From: Pedobacter namyangjuensis
Lineage (GTDB): Bacteria; Bacteroidota; Bacteroidia; Sphingobacteriales; Sphingobacteriaceae
Direction of reading: 5' to 3'
DNA length: 64,000 nt
Assembly: GCF_003313325.1 (NCBI RefSeq)
Contig: NZ_QMHQ01000002.1
Coordinates: 744,001-808,000 of the forward strand
Part shown: positions 53,826 through 61,924 of the stretch, in pieces
Position numbering within the stretch: the first letter of the stretch is position 1
Layout of the letters: the number at the start of each line of letters is the position of its first letter
Made by a program: the position numbers and the translations under genes
Notes under the pieces: generated by a model
Seen by the model: the letters and a program-made list of their open reading frames with translations, nothing else
Told to the model about the DNA's origin: nothing
Databases searched by the model: none

Positions 53826-54320
53826 ATGAATTATTCCGATGTAACAAAATATTTTGGAACTAATTTGTCAGATCTCGACTTTCAGGCTTTTCTCAAGAAC
53901 ATATCTTGCGACCCGACAAAATATAATGTATCAAAAAGTCAGTATATTTTATCAGAGGAAAATGGACTTGGAGTTGGATTTAAAGACGAGGAAGCAGTTT
54001 ATGACGAAGATGACCAAACCGTTTTCGAAAAAGGAAATCCAGTATTTTCTGTTATTAATCTTAGCATTGCTACTTGCAAACTTTTAAAATTAATGCCATT
54101 CGACATTAAATTTTCCGATACACGAACTATGGTTAGAGGGAAAGCTGGAAAACCGATAAAGATAGTTGATTATGAAAGTGTTTTTTAAACAAACATATGA
54201 TGATTGATCATTATAAAATTGATAATCTTGCAATAAGTATCGATTACGAAGCGAAAAATGAGACAATTGACTTTATACAAATACGGGACAATAATCAAGT
54301 GGACACTCATTTAAAACTAT
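53826..54320 (+). pseudogene. Unknown cassette gene, probably frameshifted near its end
   Basis: ATG 53826 gives 120 residues ending at TAA 54186-54188 (MNYSDVTKYFGTNLSDLDF, ENGLGVGFKDEEAVYDEDD, RTMVRGKAGKPIKIVDYESVF). In the -1 frame, the sequence continues at once through TTTTTTAAAC into MMIDHYKIDNLAISIDYEAK and IDFIQIRDNN and stops at 54320. One lost or gained T in the homopolymer would explain this. The family is unknown; the look (acidic, one domain, C-terminal strand pair) is that of an immunity-type protein. The 120-residue form may still be made. Confidence 0.5.
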
Positions 54321-54329
54321 AAAAACTAC

Positions 54330-54460
54330 AGCTAACCACAGGTTTAAGTTAAGGCTCGGGAGTAGCAAAGACACGAAAATTTGAAGCCATGTATTTAGAT
54401 TAGTGCTGCGGGTAATTAGCGCAAGAAGTTAGGCTCAACTTAAACCTGCCAAACGTTACA
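54330..54460 (+). repeat. attC-like site C (most diverged)
   Basis: About 131 bp. Left GCTAAC and right GTTACA cores are only partly canonical, but the arms AGGTTTAAGTT and AACTTAAACCT are perfect reverse complements and the length equals the other copies. Confidence 0.55.
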
Positions 54461-54471
54461 AGTAATATTAA

Positions 54472-55176
54472 ATGACCGAAACAACCGAAATATTATCCCC
54501 AGACAAAAAACAAAAGTTGCATTTCTACGACTCCATTGAGCCGAGAATGGGAATGACAATAAGTAAATTTTCATGGACTGATTTGTTGAATAAGGAGAAA
54601 ATAAAATTTTCAGGTATTTGGACACTCGGATACAAAGGACGTATTACTTCTTGGTCGGATAATTCAAACTACTTTTCGCTGTCTATTGGAAACCCATTTG
54701 ACTGTTTTTTAATAGTGGACACAAAGACAAAAAGATTTTCTGTAGTTGTGTTTTCAAATGTTTGGGTTTTGGAAGCTAAATGCTATAACGACAAAATTGA
54801 AATTGAATTTTCGGAGGACCAAATACCTGAAAGAACAGAAAATAATAAATACCCAACCCGACACTTTACAAAACCGCAAAACTTGACATTAAAGTTTAGT
54901 AATTTAAAATGGTTTAGTGTTGACAGACTTGAAAACTTTAAAAAAATAGAAAGCAAAATTCAGCAATATGACTTAAAACCGATTGACAACGGATGGAGAG
55001 AATTTAAAGGAGTTTTACCACAGACAACAGAATTAATAGTTTGGGAATTAAAACAGTTTGCTAAATACGGTGACAAACAAAGTGAAATGTGGCTCAATGA
55101 ACTTATGGCAAAAACAACTGACCCGAACCTATGGAAAAAAACATCTGACTATATTGGATACAAAAAACGTCAATAG
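54472..55176 (+). CDS. Unknown cassette protein (234 aa)
   Basis: 234 residues, no signal peptide. Beta-rich N-terminal part (GIWTLGYKGRITSWSDNSNYF, RFSVVVFSNVWVLEAKCYND) and a helical C-terminus (IVWELKQFAKYGDKQSEMW). No family recognised. It starts 12 bp after attC-like site C and is followed 13 bp later by site D, the one-gene-per-site arrangement of a cassette. Confidence 0.7.
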   Translation: MTETTEILSPDKKQKLHFYDSIEPRMGMTISKFSWTDLLNKEKIKFSGIWTLGYKGRITSWSDNSNYFSLSIGNPFDCFLIVDTKTKRFSVVVFSNVWVLEAKCYNDKIEIEFSEDQIPERTENNKYPTRHFTKPQNLTLKFSNLKWFSVDRLENFKKIESKIQQYDLKPIDNGWREFKGVLPQTTELIVWELKQFAKYGDKQSEMWLNELMAKTTDPNLWKKTSDYIGYKKRQ

Positions 55177-55188
55177 AGAAAATATTGC

Positions 55189-55320
55189 TGGTAACACAGG
55201 TTTTGCGTCAGGCGGGCTGACGTGCAAACTTCGAGCATTGTGCTTCTAATAAACTTTAGTAATAAATTGAACATTTGCGCTGCGAAACCCGCCCGAACGC
55301 AAAGCCCCAAATCGTTCGTG
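55189..55320 (+). repeat. attC-like site D
   Basis: 132 bp. Left GGTAAC and right GTTCGTG cores; arms TTTTGCGTCAGGCGGGC and GCCCGAACGCAAAG are complementary apart from one gap. Shares AAAGCCCCAAA next to the right core with sites B and E. Confidence 0.68.
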
Positions 55321-55347
55321 GCAATATTAAAAAGACAAACAAAGACA

Positions 55348-56022
55348 ATGGGACTATTCGACATATTTAAAAGCAAAGCCAGACAAACGGCAACTTCTCA
55401 CACAACTCAGACAGTTCAAAACGACGCTTTGGCAAATTTTGACTGTTATTACATTTACGGTTTAACTGATAATCCTTTTCGACAATCAAATGACTTCAAA
55501 TCATTCGGAGAACTTTATAAAAAAGTAATCGGAACAAAAGGCGGAATTGTTATTGGTAGTTCATTTCATCCTTATCAACTTGTAAATCCAAAAGGGACGT
55601 CCGCATGGCAAGCTGGTTATGTTCAATTGTATTTAAACAATAAAAAAGACGAAGCGTTTGATGCAATAATAAATGACAACGGACTTTTGTTAGTAGATCC
55701 ATCATCAGCATTTAAAGATATAATGATTTGGCCAGACACTCGTTTGACAAATGACGAAAATCCAATTTTTAGTAAATATGTTCCCTTTGTAATTCCATTC
55801 TTAGTTTACAAACCGACAGAAGAATTGAATTGGGACATTGAAATAGCATTAGGAATGGCAACCAAGGGAAATGCCTCTGACTACGTGGGACAAATAACTA
55901 ATCTGACAAGATTTATAATGCCGGAACCATCATTCATTTTAGGGTTTGACAAGTTTGACGATACAAACCCATCAAGACTAATTGACAATTTCATGAACTG
56001 CAAAAAATTATTAGGACAATAA
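55348..56022 (+). CDS. Unknown cassette protein (224 aa)
   Basis: 224 residues from ATG 55348 (the ORF extends into site D but the ATG after it is natural). Starts MGLFDIFKSKARQT, then a globular domain with YYIYGLTDNPFRQSNDFKSF and WQAGYVQLYLNNKKDEAFDA. No known motif. Lies between attC-like sites D and E. Confidence 0.7.
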   Translation: MGLFDIFKSKARQTATSHTTQTVQNDALANFDCYYIYGLTDNPFRQSNDFKSFGELYKKVIGTKGGIVIGSSFHPYQLVNPKGTSAWQAGYVQLYLNNKKDEAFDAIINDNGLLLVDPSSAFKDIMIWPDTRLTNDENPIFSKYVPFVIPFLVYKPTEELNWDIEIALGMATKGNASDYVGQITNLTRFIMPEPSFILGFDKFDDTNPSRLIDNFMNCKKLLGQ

Positions 56023-56028
56023 ATACTG

Positions 56029-56160
56029 CCATTAACACGGGTTTTGCGTTAGTGTTCGGACAATGCGAATAGAAACATTTGAGCAATTAAAAAACACTGG
56101 TGCTGGCAGACAGTTTTCGGTTTCAAAAGCCCACCATCGGAAAGCCCCAAACCGTTAGGT
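56029..56160 (+). repeat. attC-like site E
   Basis: About 132 bp. Left core ATTAAC and right core GTTAGGT (56154-56160, exact GTTRRRY). The left arm ACGGGTTTTGCGTTAG and the right arm ATCGGAAAGCCCCAAACC match those of B and D; complementarity is weaker than in B. Confidence 0.68.
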
Positions 56161-56182
56161 GCCAGACATAAACCAATAATTG

Positions 56183-56803
56183 ATGACCAAAAACCAAGCA
56201 ATGAATAACACAGAAAACTATATTTCAGGCCTTAAAAAATCATATATTGACAGGGGTGCAGGTAAAGATTGGGAGCATTTTGAAAGCGTGAAGGAAGGAG
56301 TCAGTGAAGGAGAAATTGAACAATTACAAAAAATATACCCTGAAATACCACAAACATTAATCGATTTGCTAAAATATGTTGACGGGACATATTGGAGAAA
56401 ATTCAAAGAAGAAGAAATAATTTTCTACCTTCTGGGTTCAGATATTGAAGCATATCCATATTATTTATTATCAGCGAAACAAATTATAGAAAACCAAAAT
56501 CAAGCTGTCGAATACTATTCAGATTACATTGAAAGAAAGTATGACGAAGTTGATGTTGACGAAAAAATCACAAGTAAAACCAATAGTCTAAAATGGTTGC
56601 ATTTTTCAGATTGTATGAACAACGGTGGAACTTCGCAGCTATTTATAGATTTCACACCATCAGAAAAAGGAAAAGGAGGTCAAATAATCAGATTTTTACA
56701 CGATCCCGACGAATTTAAGGTGATAGCCGAAAACTTTGATGAGTATTTGAAAAAACTAGTCGACAAAGGGTACGACTTTATCAATGAAGATATTATAGGT
56801 TGA
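56183..56803 (+). CDS. SMI1/KNR4 (SUKH) family immunity-type protein
   Basis: 206 residues from ATG 56183 (ATG 56201 also possible). SUKH pattern: VSEGEIEQLQKIYPEIPQTL then IDLLKYVDGTYW, a central beta sheet, LFIDFTPSEKGKGGQIIRF, and HDPDEFKVIAENFDEYLKKL. SUKH proteins neutralise toxins of polymorphic-toxin or contact systems. No toxin gene is adjacent, so here it is a spare or orphan immunity gene carried as a cassette. Confidence 0.82.
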   Translation: MTKNQAMNNTENYISGLKKSYIDRGAGKDWEHFESVKEGVSEGEIEQLQKIYPEIPQTLIDLLKYVDGTYWRKFKEEEIIFYLLGSDIEAYPYYLLSAKQIIENQNQAVEYYSDYIERKYDEVDVDEKITSKTNSLKWLHFSDCMNNGGTSQLFIDFTPSEKGKGGQIIRFLHDPDEFKVIAENFDEYLKKLVDKGYDFINEDIIG

Positions 56804-56808
56804 AAATG

Positions 56809-56946
56809 CTGGTTTATAACAAGAGCTCTGCAATATTGGGGCGAGACTGCAAAGTTCAATAGCAGGTCTTGGGTTGAACTTTTATACAAAATTGAAGATT
56901 TACGCTTCGATTTCCCTACTATCGCCAAGCCCCTAAACATTAGCAG
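56809..56946 (+). repeat. attC-like site F (right end of array)
   Basis: About 138 bp with left TATAAC and degenerate right core CATTAGC. The middle (GACTGCAAAGTTCAA, ACAAAATTGAAGATT, CGCTTCGAT) is nearly the same as in site B, showing a common origin of the two. Confidence 0.6.
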
Positions 56947-56978
56947 ATATTTTAGAAACACGAACCTAACAGGAAAGA

Positions 56979-57301
56979 TGAAAAAGTTGACATTTGATAT
57001 CGGAACTTTACTAATTGCTGGAATCGCTTTTTCGTTTGCGAATTCAAATCAAGTTATTAATCATCTCACCTTGAAAATAACTTAGTAGAAGAAATCCCAC
57101 CGAATTCTAATGTCGAAATGCTGAGTATGACAGTTTAATTTATTCCGAAACATTATTCAAGCCAAGCGGTTTTACCCATTTTTACCAAGAACTTAATCTT
57201 ATTCCGCCAAAAAATAGCCCGGCTTCTTACCAAGGCAAACCTTCAGTCACTGCCCCAAAAGAAAAAGCCGGTAGCCTACATTGAATCGCAAAATAGAACA
57301 T
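56979..57301 (+). pseudogene. Decayed cassette gene
   Basis: A short frame MKKLTFDIGTLLIAGIAFSF (signal-like) stops after 35 codons; fragments of coding look follow in other frames (LVEEIPPNSNVEMLSM, FIPKHYSSQAVLPIFTKN, LPQKKKPVAYIES). It seems to be the last cassette, broken by several indels, at the border to the GC-richer backbone. Confidence 0.35.
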
Positions 57302-57387
57302 AAAAAACACTATCCACAGCCTTTCTGCAAGACCTTTCTCCCTGGGCGCCTTTCAAGGAATTCAGTGCCGGAAAGGTCCGGAAGATA

Positions 57388-57816
57388 TCAATAAGCTCTG
57401 AATTCGTCTGCTTTTTCTTTGATTGCATTTTTGAACTTGTCCACCTGCGGGCCGGCGGGAACAACTTCGGTAAGCTCAAAGGTATAGCTGCTTTTTCCAT
57501 CTGCACTAATCCAGCTACCGATAATTTTATTTTTTATTATCTTACCAAGAAAAGTTCCGGAAAAGTTAGCGGTGGACTGTTCAACCAAACTGATATTTCC
57601 AGCATTGTTCCGGTAACCGTTCAGCAGGATGTAGTTCTTTTGATTATCATATCTATAGCTCCCAACAATTGGATCCGCATACGTTCCTTCGTCCAATCCC
57701 TCCAGATAGAAAACCACATTCATTTTTTTATTGATCGCACCTTTGTACAACCTGCCATCCTGCGCACAGACATGGCCCATCACCGCAAAAAACAATAGCG
57801 TAAATACTGCTCGCAT
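57388..57816 (-). CDS. Small exported hypothetical protein
   Basis: 142 residues with signal peptide (MRAVFTLLFFAVMGHVCAQ). The body DGRLYKGAINKKMNVVFYLE, GSYRYDNQKNYILLNGYRN and GKIIKNKIIGSWISADGKSS is a repeating beta pattern typical of small periplasmic barrel proteins. No named family. First backbone gene right of the island. Confidence 0.72.
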   Translation of the reverse strand: MRAVFTLLFFAVMGHVCAQDGRLYKGAINKKMNVVFYLEGLDEGTYADPIVGSYRYDNQKNYILLNGYRNNAGNISLVEQSTANFSGTFLGKIIKNKIIGSWISADGKSSYTFELTEVVPAGPQVDKFKNAIKEKADEFRAY

Positions 57817-58368
57817 AGCTACATTTAAATTTAGGGCATCAATGATCTGACACCGGTTTAGTTCATCATATATTTCCTATCACGACATAGCGCCTGTTCC
57901 AAAGCCGCCTTCCCTTTTCAAGCGATTGCAGCAGCCAGCCAGCATTTACCAAACCTAGCCAAAGCCGACCCGATCACAGCTACCATTATTTGAGCATTTC
58001 AAATTGCATTCGGCATTGGTAATGATTTAAGTGCCAGGCTAGATAAGAGTGCACCTGCACTAAATTAGTAAACATTACTGAGTTAGCAACCTAAAAATCA
58101 GTTTTAAATCCACTGCCACCTGAAAATGAAGGTTTATGCAAAGCTTCGCTTCGCCAGCAATACCTCGTCAGACCGATTTCGTAGCATACATATTAGGCCT
58201 AGTACGGACGGATTTTTCCTTCAGCCAATCGGACCAAAAGCTCTGTAACGACTCCCCTTATCAAAAAGCTATCGAAATTAAATCGATGGAAGGCTGCTGC
58301 AAACAGCTCTCCCATCTTTTATGCTCGTTCTCCATGCCGGATTCAACTCCCGAAAACTGTCTGCATGT
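57817..58368. other. Intergenic region without recognised gene
   Basis: 552 bp. A 78-codon + strand frame at 58136-58372 has no family resemblance or coding look. No RNA or repeat recognised. Confidence 0.5.
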
Positions 58369-58626
58369 TTAGGAAAGTGCGGTGTCATCCTGGAACTCCT
58401 GCATCAGTTTTTGGGGTTCAAAAAATGGTTTTTCAAGTGCCTCCTGGCGATATTCATCCGGAGTCATAATCGGTACACCATGCACAATGGGATATTTTCT
58501 TCTACACACCGTGCAGGAGAGGATTCCCTCCAGCACATTCATTCCAGTATCCTTTGTAAAAACCTCCATCTGAAGATCTCCCTTATCAAAAGGACAGCAT
58601 AATTTTTCTATTGTTTTAAGTCTCAT
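58369..58626 (-). CDS. Trm112-like zinc-ribbon protein
   Basis: 85 residues. CCPFDKGDLQ, LSCTVCRRKYPIVHGVPIM is the Trm112/UPF0434 zinc-ribbon pattern, with Cys in CCP and CTVC as ligands. In eukaryotes and some bacteria Trm112 proteins bind and stabilise methyltransferases. Here it is the last gene of a TPP-riboswitch operon whose first gene is a methyltransferase, so a partner role is attractive. It overlaps the ThiE-like gene by 11 bp. Confidence 0.78.
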   Translation of the reverse strand: MRLKTIEKLCCPFDKGDLQMEVFTKDTGMNVLEGILSCTVCRRKYPIVHGVPIMTPDEYRQEALEKPFFEPQKLMQEFQDDTALS

Positions 58627-59281
58627 AGTAGTTATTTTTTTGTTTTAATGCAATTTGATAAGCTTCTACTTCCTGTCTCGGGTTTGCTGCATTCAAAATT
58701 CCCGATATGGCGGCAACTCCATCAAATGGTATTTCCTTTTTCAGTGAAGCGGTGTTTTCGGGCGTCATGCCGCCAGAGATAAAAATCGGAAGCCTGGTGA
58801 GTTTGCCGGCCTGTAAAACTGTTTCCGATGGCACCAAACTACAGCTTCCGGCAGAGCTTGAAGGAAACATCGAACAGAACGAAATATAATCCAACCCATT
58901 TTTATTGGCCAGAGAAACAATGTCCAGATTGCCTGAACAGGTTACTCCGGTAATTATCGGCCTGCCGATTACATCCCTTATCGACTGCAAATCATCAGGT
59001 AGACAATCAAAATGTACCCCGTCAATATCCTTTGTCTGCAGAAGCAAGGACCAGTCTTCATTGATCAGGACCGGAATTGAGTAGGGTTTGCAAAGTCTGG
59101 AGATCTCCTCTACTATAAACAACCTGTCGCTTTCTTTCCGAAAATTGTTCCATATCTGCAGTACCTGTATTCCGCCGGACAATGCTGATTTGAGTTTTTC
59201 AAGCAGCATGTTTAGCTCAAGGGCTGGATCTACCACTAGGTAAAGCCCTCTTTTGATTGTTTTCTGAATCATTTCACTCAT
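58616..59281 (-). CDS. ThiE/TenI-like thiamine phosphate synthase family protein
   Basis: 221 residues from ATG 59281; the start overlaps the AIR-synthase-like stop by 4 bp (ATGA). TIM-barrel features: RGLYLVVDPALEL, GGIQVLQIWNN, PVLINEDW, DGVHFDCLPDDL, DYISFCSMFPSSS, LPIFISGGMTPENTA. ThiE joins HMP-PP and thiazole phosphate to give TMP. Classical H-L-G-Q-x-D and Q-L-R motifs are altered here (VHFDCLPDD, QIWN), so it may be a diverged enzyme or a TenI-like relative. Confidence 0.78.
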   Translation of the reverse strand: MSEMIQKTIKRGLYLVVDPALELNMLLEKLKSALSGGIQVLQIWNNFRKESDRLFIVEEISRLCKPYSIPVLINEDWSLLLQTKDIDGVHFDCLPDDLQSIRDVIGRPIITGVTCSGNLDIVSLANKNGLDYISFCSMFPSSSAGSCSLVPSETVLQAGKLTRLPIFISGGMTPENTASLKKEIPFDGVAAISGILNAANPRQEVEAYQIALKQKNNYYET

Positions 59282-60339
59282 TTCCAAGCTTTATTTTGCG
59301 AAGTAAAAAATGCGTTCCAGTAGGCATCCGTTGGATGGTAGGGCAGCTCGGTCGACTGTTCGTTCTCAATAAGTTTGTAGCCGCTTTCCTTCGAAGTAAA
59401 CTTTCCGATAATGCTGGCCTGGATGTTTTGGCCCGCAAGCTTTTGCACCAAAGCTGCCGACCGGGATTTTTCCACGGCCATCACCATGCTGCCGGCACCA
59501 ATACTGAACCTGGGATCAATGCCAAATAAATCACAGATGCCTTTGATGTTTTCTCCTATTGGAATTGCATTGTTATCGATTTCAACACCGTTTCCCGATG
59601 CAATCGCCATTTCGTAGACTGCGCCTAAAACTCCGCCCTCGGTTACATCGTGCATAGCCCTGACCGCTCCGTCTACATCCTGTTTTGCAATCAGTGCCTC
59701 TGGTAAACTCGAAGTTTGGTAAAAGGATTTGCAGGCCTGCTCATAGCTCTCCTTGCCAAGCTTATTTTTTACCGTTTGCGGAAAGCTCATCGCCAAAATT
59801 GCAGATGAGGATATTGCACATTCTTTTGTTACCATGATCAGGTTATCCTGCTCGGCATAGCTGCTCAGCAGAATGTCCTTTGAAGCAGCGGTGAGCAACA
59901 TCGTTCCGCCACCGGCAACGGTAGAATTTTGGCCTTCGATCCTTCCGGTATGGCCTCCGGTGATCGAAACCCCAATTGCATTACAGTATTGGTGGACAAA
60001 GTCCCAATAGGTCTGGAAATCCTTCTCGCTGAGCGAAGTGGGCAGGTTCAAAACCATTTGTGCGTACATAGGGGCAAATCCGGTAGTAGCCATGTCATTG
60101 GCCATCAGGTGCACTGAAAGCCATGCAGATTCCTGTAAACCAAGTGAAGGTATGAGGCTTAGCGGATCGCTGGTCATTGCCAAAGACAAACCATTGGGCA
60201 GATTTACAACCGATACATCTACGCCAAAGCCTGGCCCGCAATGAACTTCGCTGCGCATGCGACCGGTTTTTTTAAGAATGATAGCTTCAAATTGCTGATT
60301 ACTGATTTTTCCTGAACCCATGGAATTTTGGTTAATCAT
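59278..60339 (-). CDS. AIR synthase-related protein (PurM/ThiL/HypE superfamily)
   Basis: 353 residues from ATG 60339 (ORF could extend to 60369; a further ATG at 60321). Superfamily features: MTSDPLSLIPSLGLQESAWL with HLMANDMATTGFAPMYAQMV (N-terminal dimer/ATP part), GGHTGRIEGQNSTVAGGG, AMHDVTEGGVLGAVYEMA, FSIGAGSMVMAV. The same fold includes thiamine-phosphate kinase ThiL, HypE and SelD, and the riboswitch context makes a thiamine-linked phosphotransfer plausible. It is not a clear orthologue of any of them. Confidence 0.8.
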   Translation of the reverse strand: MINQNSMGSGKISNQQFEAIILKKTGRMRSEVHCGPGFGVDVSVVNLPNGLSLAMTSDPLSLIPSLGLQESAWLSVHLMANDMATTGFAPMYAQMVLNLPTSLSEKDFQTYWDFVHQYCNAIGVSITGGHTGRIEGQNSTVAGGGTMLLTAASKDILLSSYAEQDNLIMVTKECAISSSAILAMSFPQTVKNKLGKESYEQACKSFYQTSSLPEALIAKQDVDGAVRAMHDVTEGGVLGAVYEMAIASGNGVEIDNNAIPIGENIKGICDLFGIDPRFSIGAGSMVMAVEKSRSAALVQKLAGQNIQASIIGKFTSKESGYKLIENEQSTELPYHPTDAYWNAFFTSQNKAWK

Positions 60340-61048
60340 CGAACCGTACGTATAGACCAAAAAAATCACCTATCGGAAGGCTCCACTGCTGCAGCGGAAA
60401 CCATTTCGGAAGACCGGTACAGGTCCACTCGATCGTGTATTTTCGGCCGTTTAGCGCCTCATGGACTTTTTGGGTAAGCAGATGCGGCGTGTAGAATGTA
60501 GCAGTAAGATAGAATGGGTTTTTGCCGAATAGCTCCTGGACCCGTCTTCGCAATACTTTAGGCGAATTTCTGTTCATCATTCCAAAGGCCATCCCCCTTT
60601 TGCCTACACGAGCCGCTTCCCTTATCACCTGAACCGGATCACGGTAGTATTCGAACGTTGTAATAAATGCAACCACATCAAAGCTATCGTCCTTAAAAGG
60701 CATATAGTGCGAGTCCGCATTGACCAGATCCCCGTCAAACAGGTGTACGGCCTGGCCGAGCATGAAAGGCGATAGATCTCCTCCGGTAGCCTCTATTCCA
60801 ATTTCCTTCCACCACCTGGTAAACCGGGTGGTACCGCAGCCAAATTCCAGGAGTTCTTTGATGCCAGGATCTTTTCCTACAAGCTGAGCCATGATCTTTT
60901 TTTGCCAGACTTCGGCCCTTTTGTAACGTCCCTCGTACCACTGTTCGTAGGTATCGGTATGCTCGCGGTTGAAGAACCACTCCTTCCGCCCTTGCCAGTT
61001 GCTAAGTTTTTCCGAAAGGACGTTGAAACTCTTTTGTTCTAATTGCAT
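60332..61048 (-). CDS. Class I SAM-dependent methyltransferase
   Basis: 238 residues. SAM-binding motif I ELLEFGCGTTRFTRWW (about 62-77), motif II region TGGDLSPFMLGQA, and DSFDVVAFITTFEYYRDP (motif IV-like). Methyltransf_11 type. First gene of the operon under the TPP riboswitch; it overlaps the next gene by 8 bp. Substrate unknown; together with Trm112-like and ThiE-like genes it may act in thiamine-precursor salvage or a thiamine-responsive side path. Confidence 0.88.
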   Translation of the reverse strand: MQLEQKSFNVLSEKLSNWQGRKEWFFNREHTDTYEQWYEGRYKRAEVWQKKIMAQLVGKDPGIKELLEFGCGTTRFTRWWKEIGIEATGGDLSPFMLGQAVHLFDGDLVNADSHYMPFKDDSFDVVAFITTFEYYRDPVQVIREAARVGKRGMAFGMMNRNSPKVLRRRVQELFGKNPFYLTATFYTPHLLTQKVHEALNGRKYTIEWTCTGLPKWFPLQQWSLPIGDFFGLYVRFDD

Positions 61049-61147
61049 ATGTTTAATAGTTTAGTGGATTTTCAGCTGACCGGTTTACAGGCAGCAGACA
61101 CCAAAAAATCAAACAGCCAGGCGACCGCAATCATTTGAGCAAATGCA

Positions 61148-61231
61148 TCCCTACGCCGGTATTATCCGTGTCAGGTTCGCGGGTATTCATCTCAGCCTCC
61201 AACCTTGGTCAAAAGCACCCCGTGCAACAGA
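61148..61231 (-). promoter_or_regulatory. TPP riboswitch (THI element)
   Basis: On the minus strand the conserved blocks appear in order: GGGGTGC, GGCTGAGATGAATACCC, GAACCTGACACGGATAATAC and CGGCGTAGGGA. This is the thiamine pyrophosphate aptamer consensus (CUGAGA ... ACCUGAU ... GGAUAAUACC ... GUAGGGA) with intact P2/P4 arms. It lies 100 bp upstream of the methyltransferase gene and should lower expression of the operon when TPP is plentiful. Confidence 0.95.
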
Positions 61232-61233
61232 AG

Positions 61234-61241
61234 CAAATATA
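61234..61241 (-). promoter_or_regulatory. Putative -7 box of riboswitch operon
   Basis: TATATTTG on the minus strand matches TAnnTTTG and places transcription start at about 61228, just before the aptamer. No good -33 TTG is seen at the normal distance. Confidence 0.45.
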
Positions 61242-61924
61242 TAAATTTTAGTTGGAGATTCGAGAAATCCAATTTTTCTTTCCGGTCAGGCTAACCGGAT
61301 CTTAATTTTTAAATTCGATTAATCATTGTGTCGATAGGATTCATTTGGAGTGAAACACGGGGACCTATGGTTTTGGAATAATGAAGGCACAACGAGTGTT
61401 TTTCATAGCGACGGTGATTTATTACCCGCAACATCGCCATCCAGTACAGCCTGCCCGAAATCCCAAGTGGCCTAAGGAAGCCTTCTGGTGCACGCATCCC
61501 TTTTCATCGATGCAGAACTCCAGCCAGGCCACCCGGCGACCTCATCTCTGCATACAGCAAAACCTCCGATGGTCCCTGTCCGAAAGCATCACCCGCCAAA
61601 AACCGAGCATCTCCCTGGCCAAAGTCCTGTCAGTGTCCTTCTGCCCTGCAATAACCCGCTACAATAAATTAACCATTACACCGTGCAACCAATTTTCTAA
61701 CACAAACCTTGCCCAGTATCTTCATATCTCTTAATAAGCTCACTTTCGAATAAACCGATGCTTCAGTAGGATAAAGCCTTCTTCGGACAACAATTCAGGT
61801 ACCTAGTGCCAATTTCACACCGAGTCAATGCACAAAAGACTCATTAGAGATTTCCAGTACGCGTATTAAAGACGACAACTAATGGGGAAGCCGATGCATC
61901 AGCGAAACGCATTGACTATAAATC
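61242..61924. other. Intergenic region upstream of riboswitch operon
   Basis: About 680 bp with no credible gene; a 117-codon + strand frame (61381-61734) has no family features. No repeat or RNA recognised. Confidence 0.5.

Noticed and set aside
52748..56946. Cassette-separating repeats considered as a CRISPR array
   Set aside because: Repeats are about 130 bp, diverged and separated by whole genes; no short exact repeat-spacer pattern.
58136..58372. 78-codon + strand frame
   Set aside because: No similarity, signal or context; judged random.
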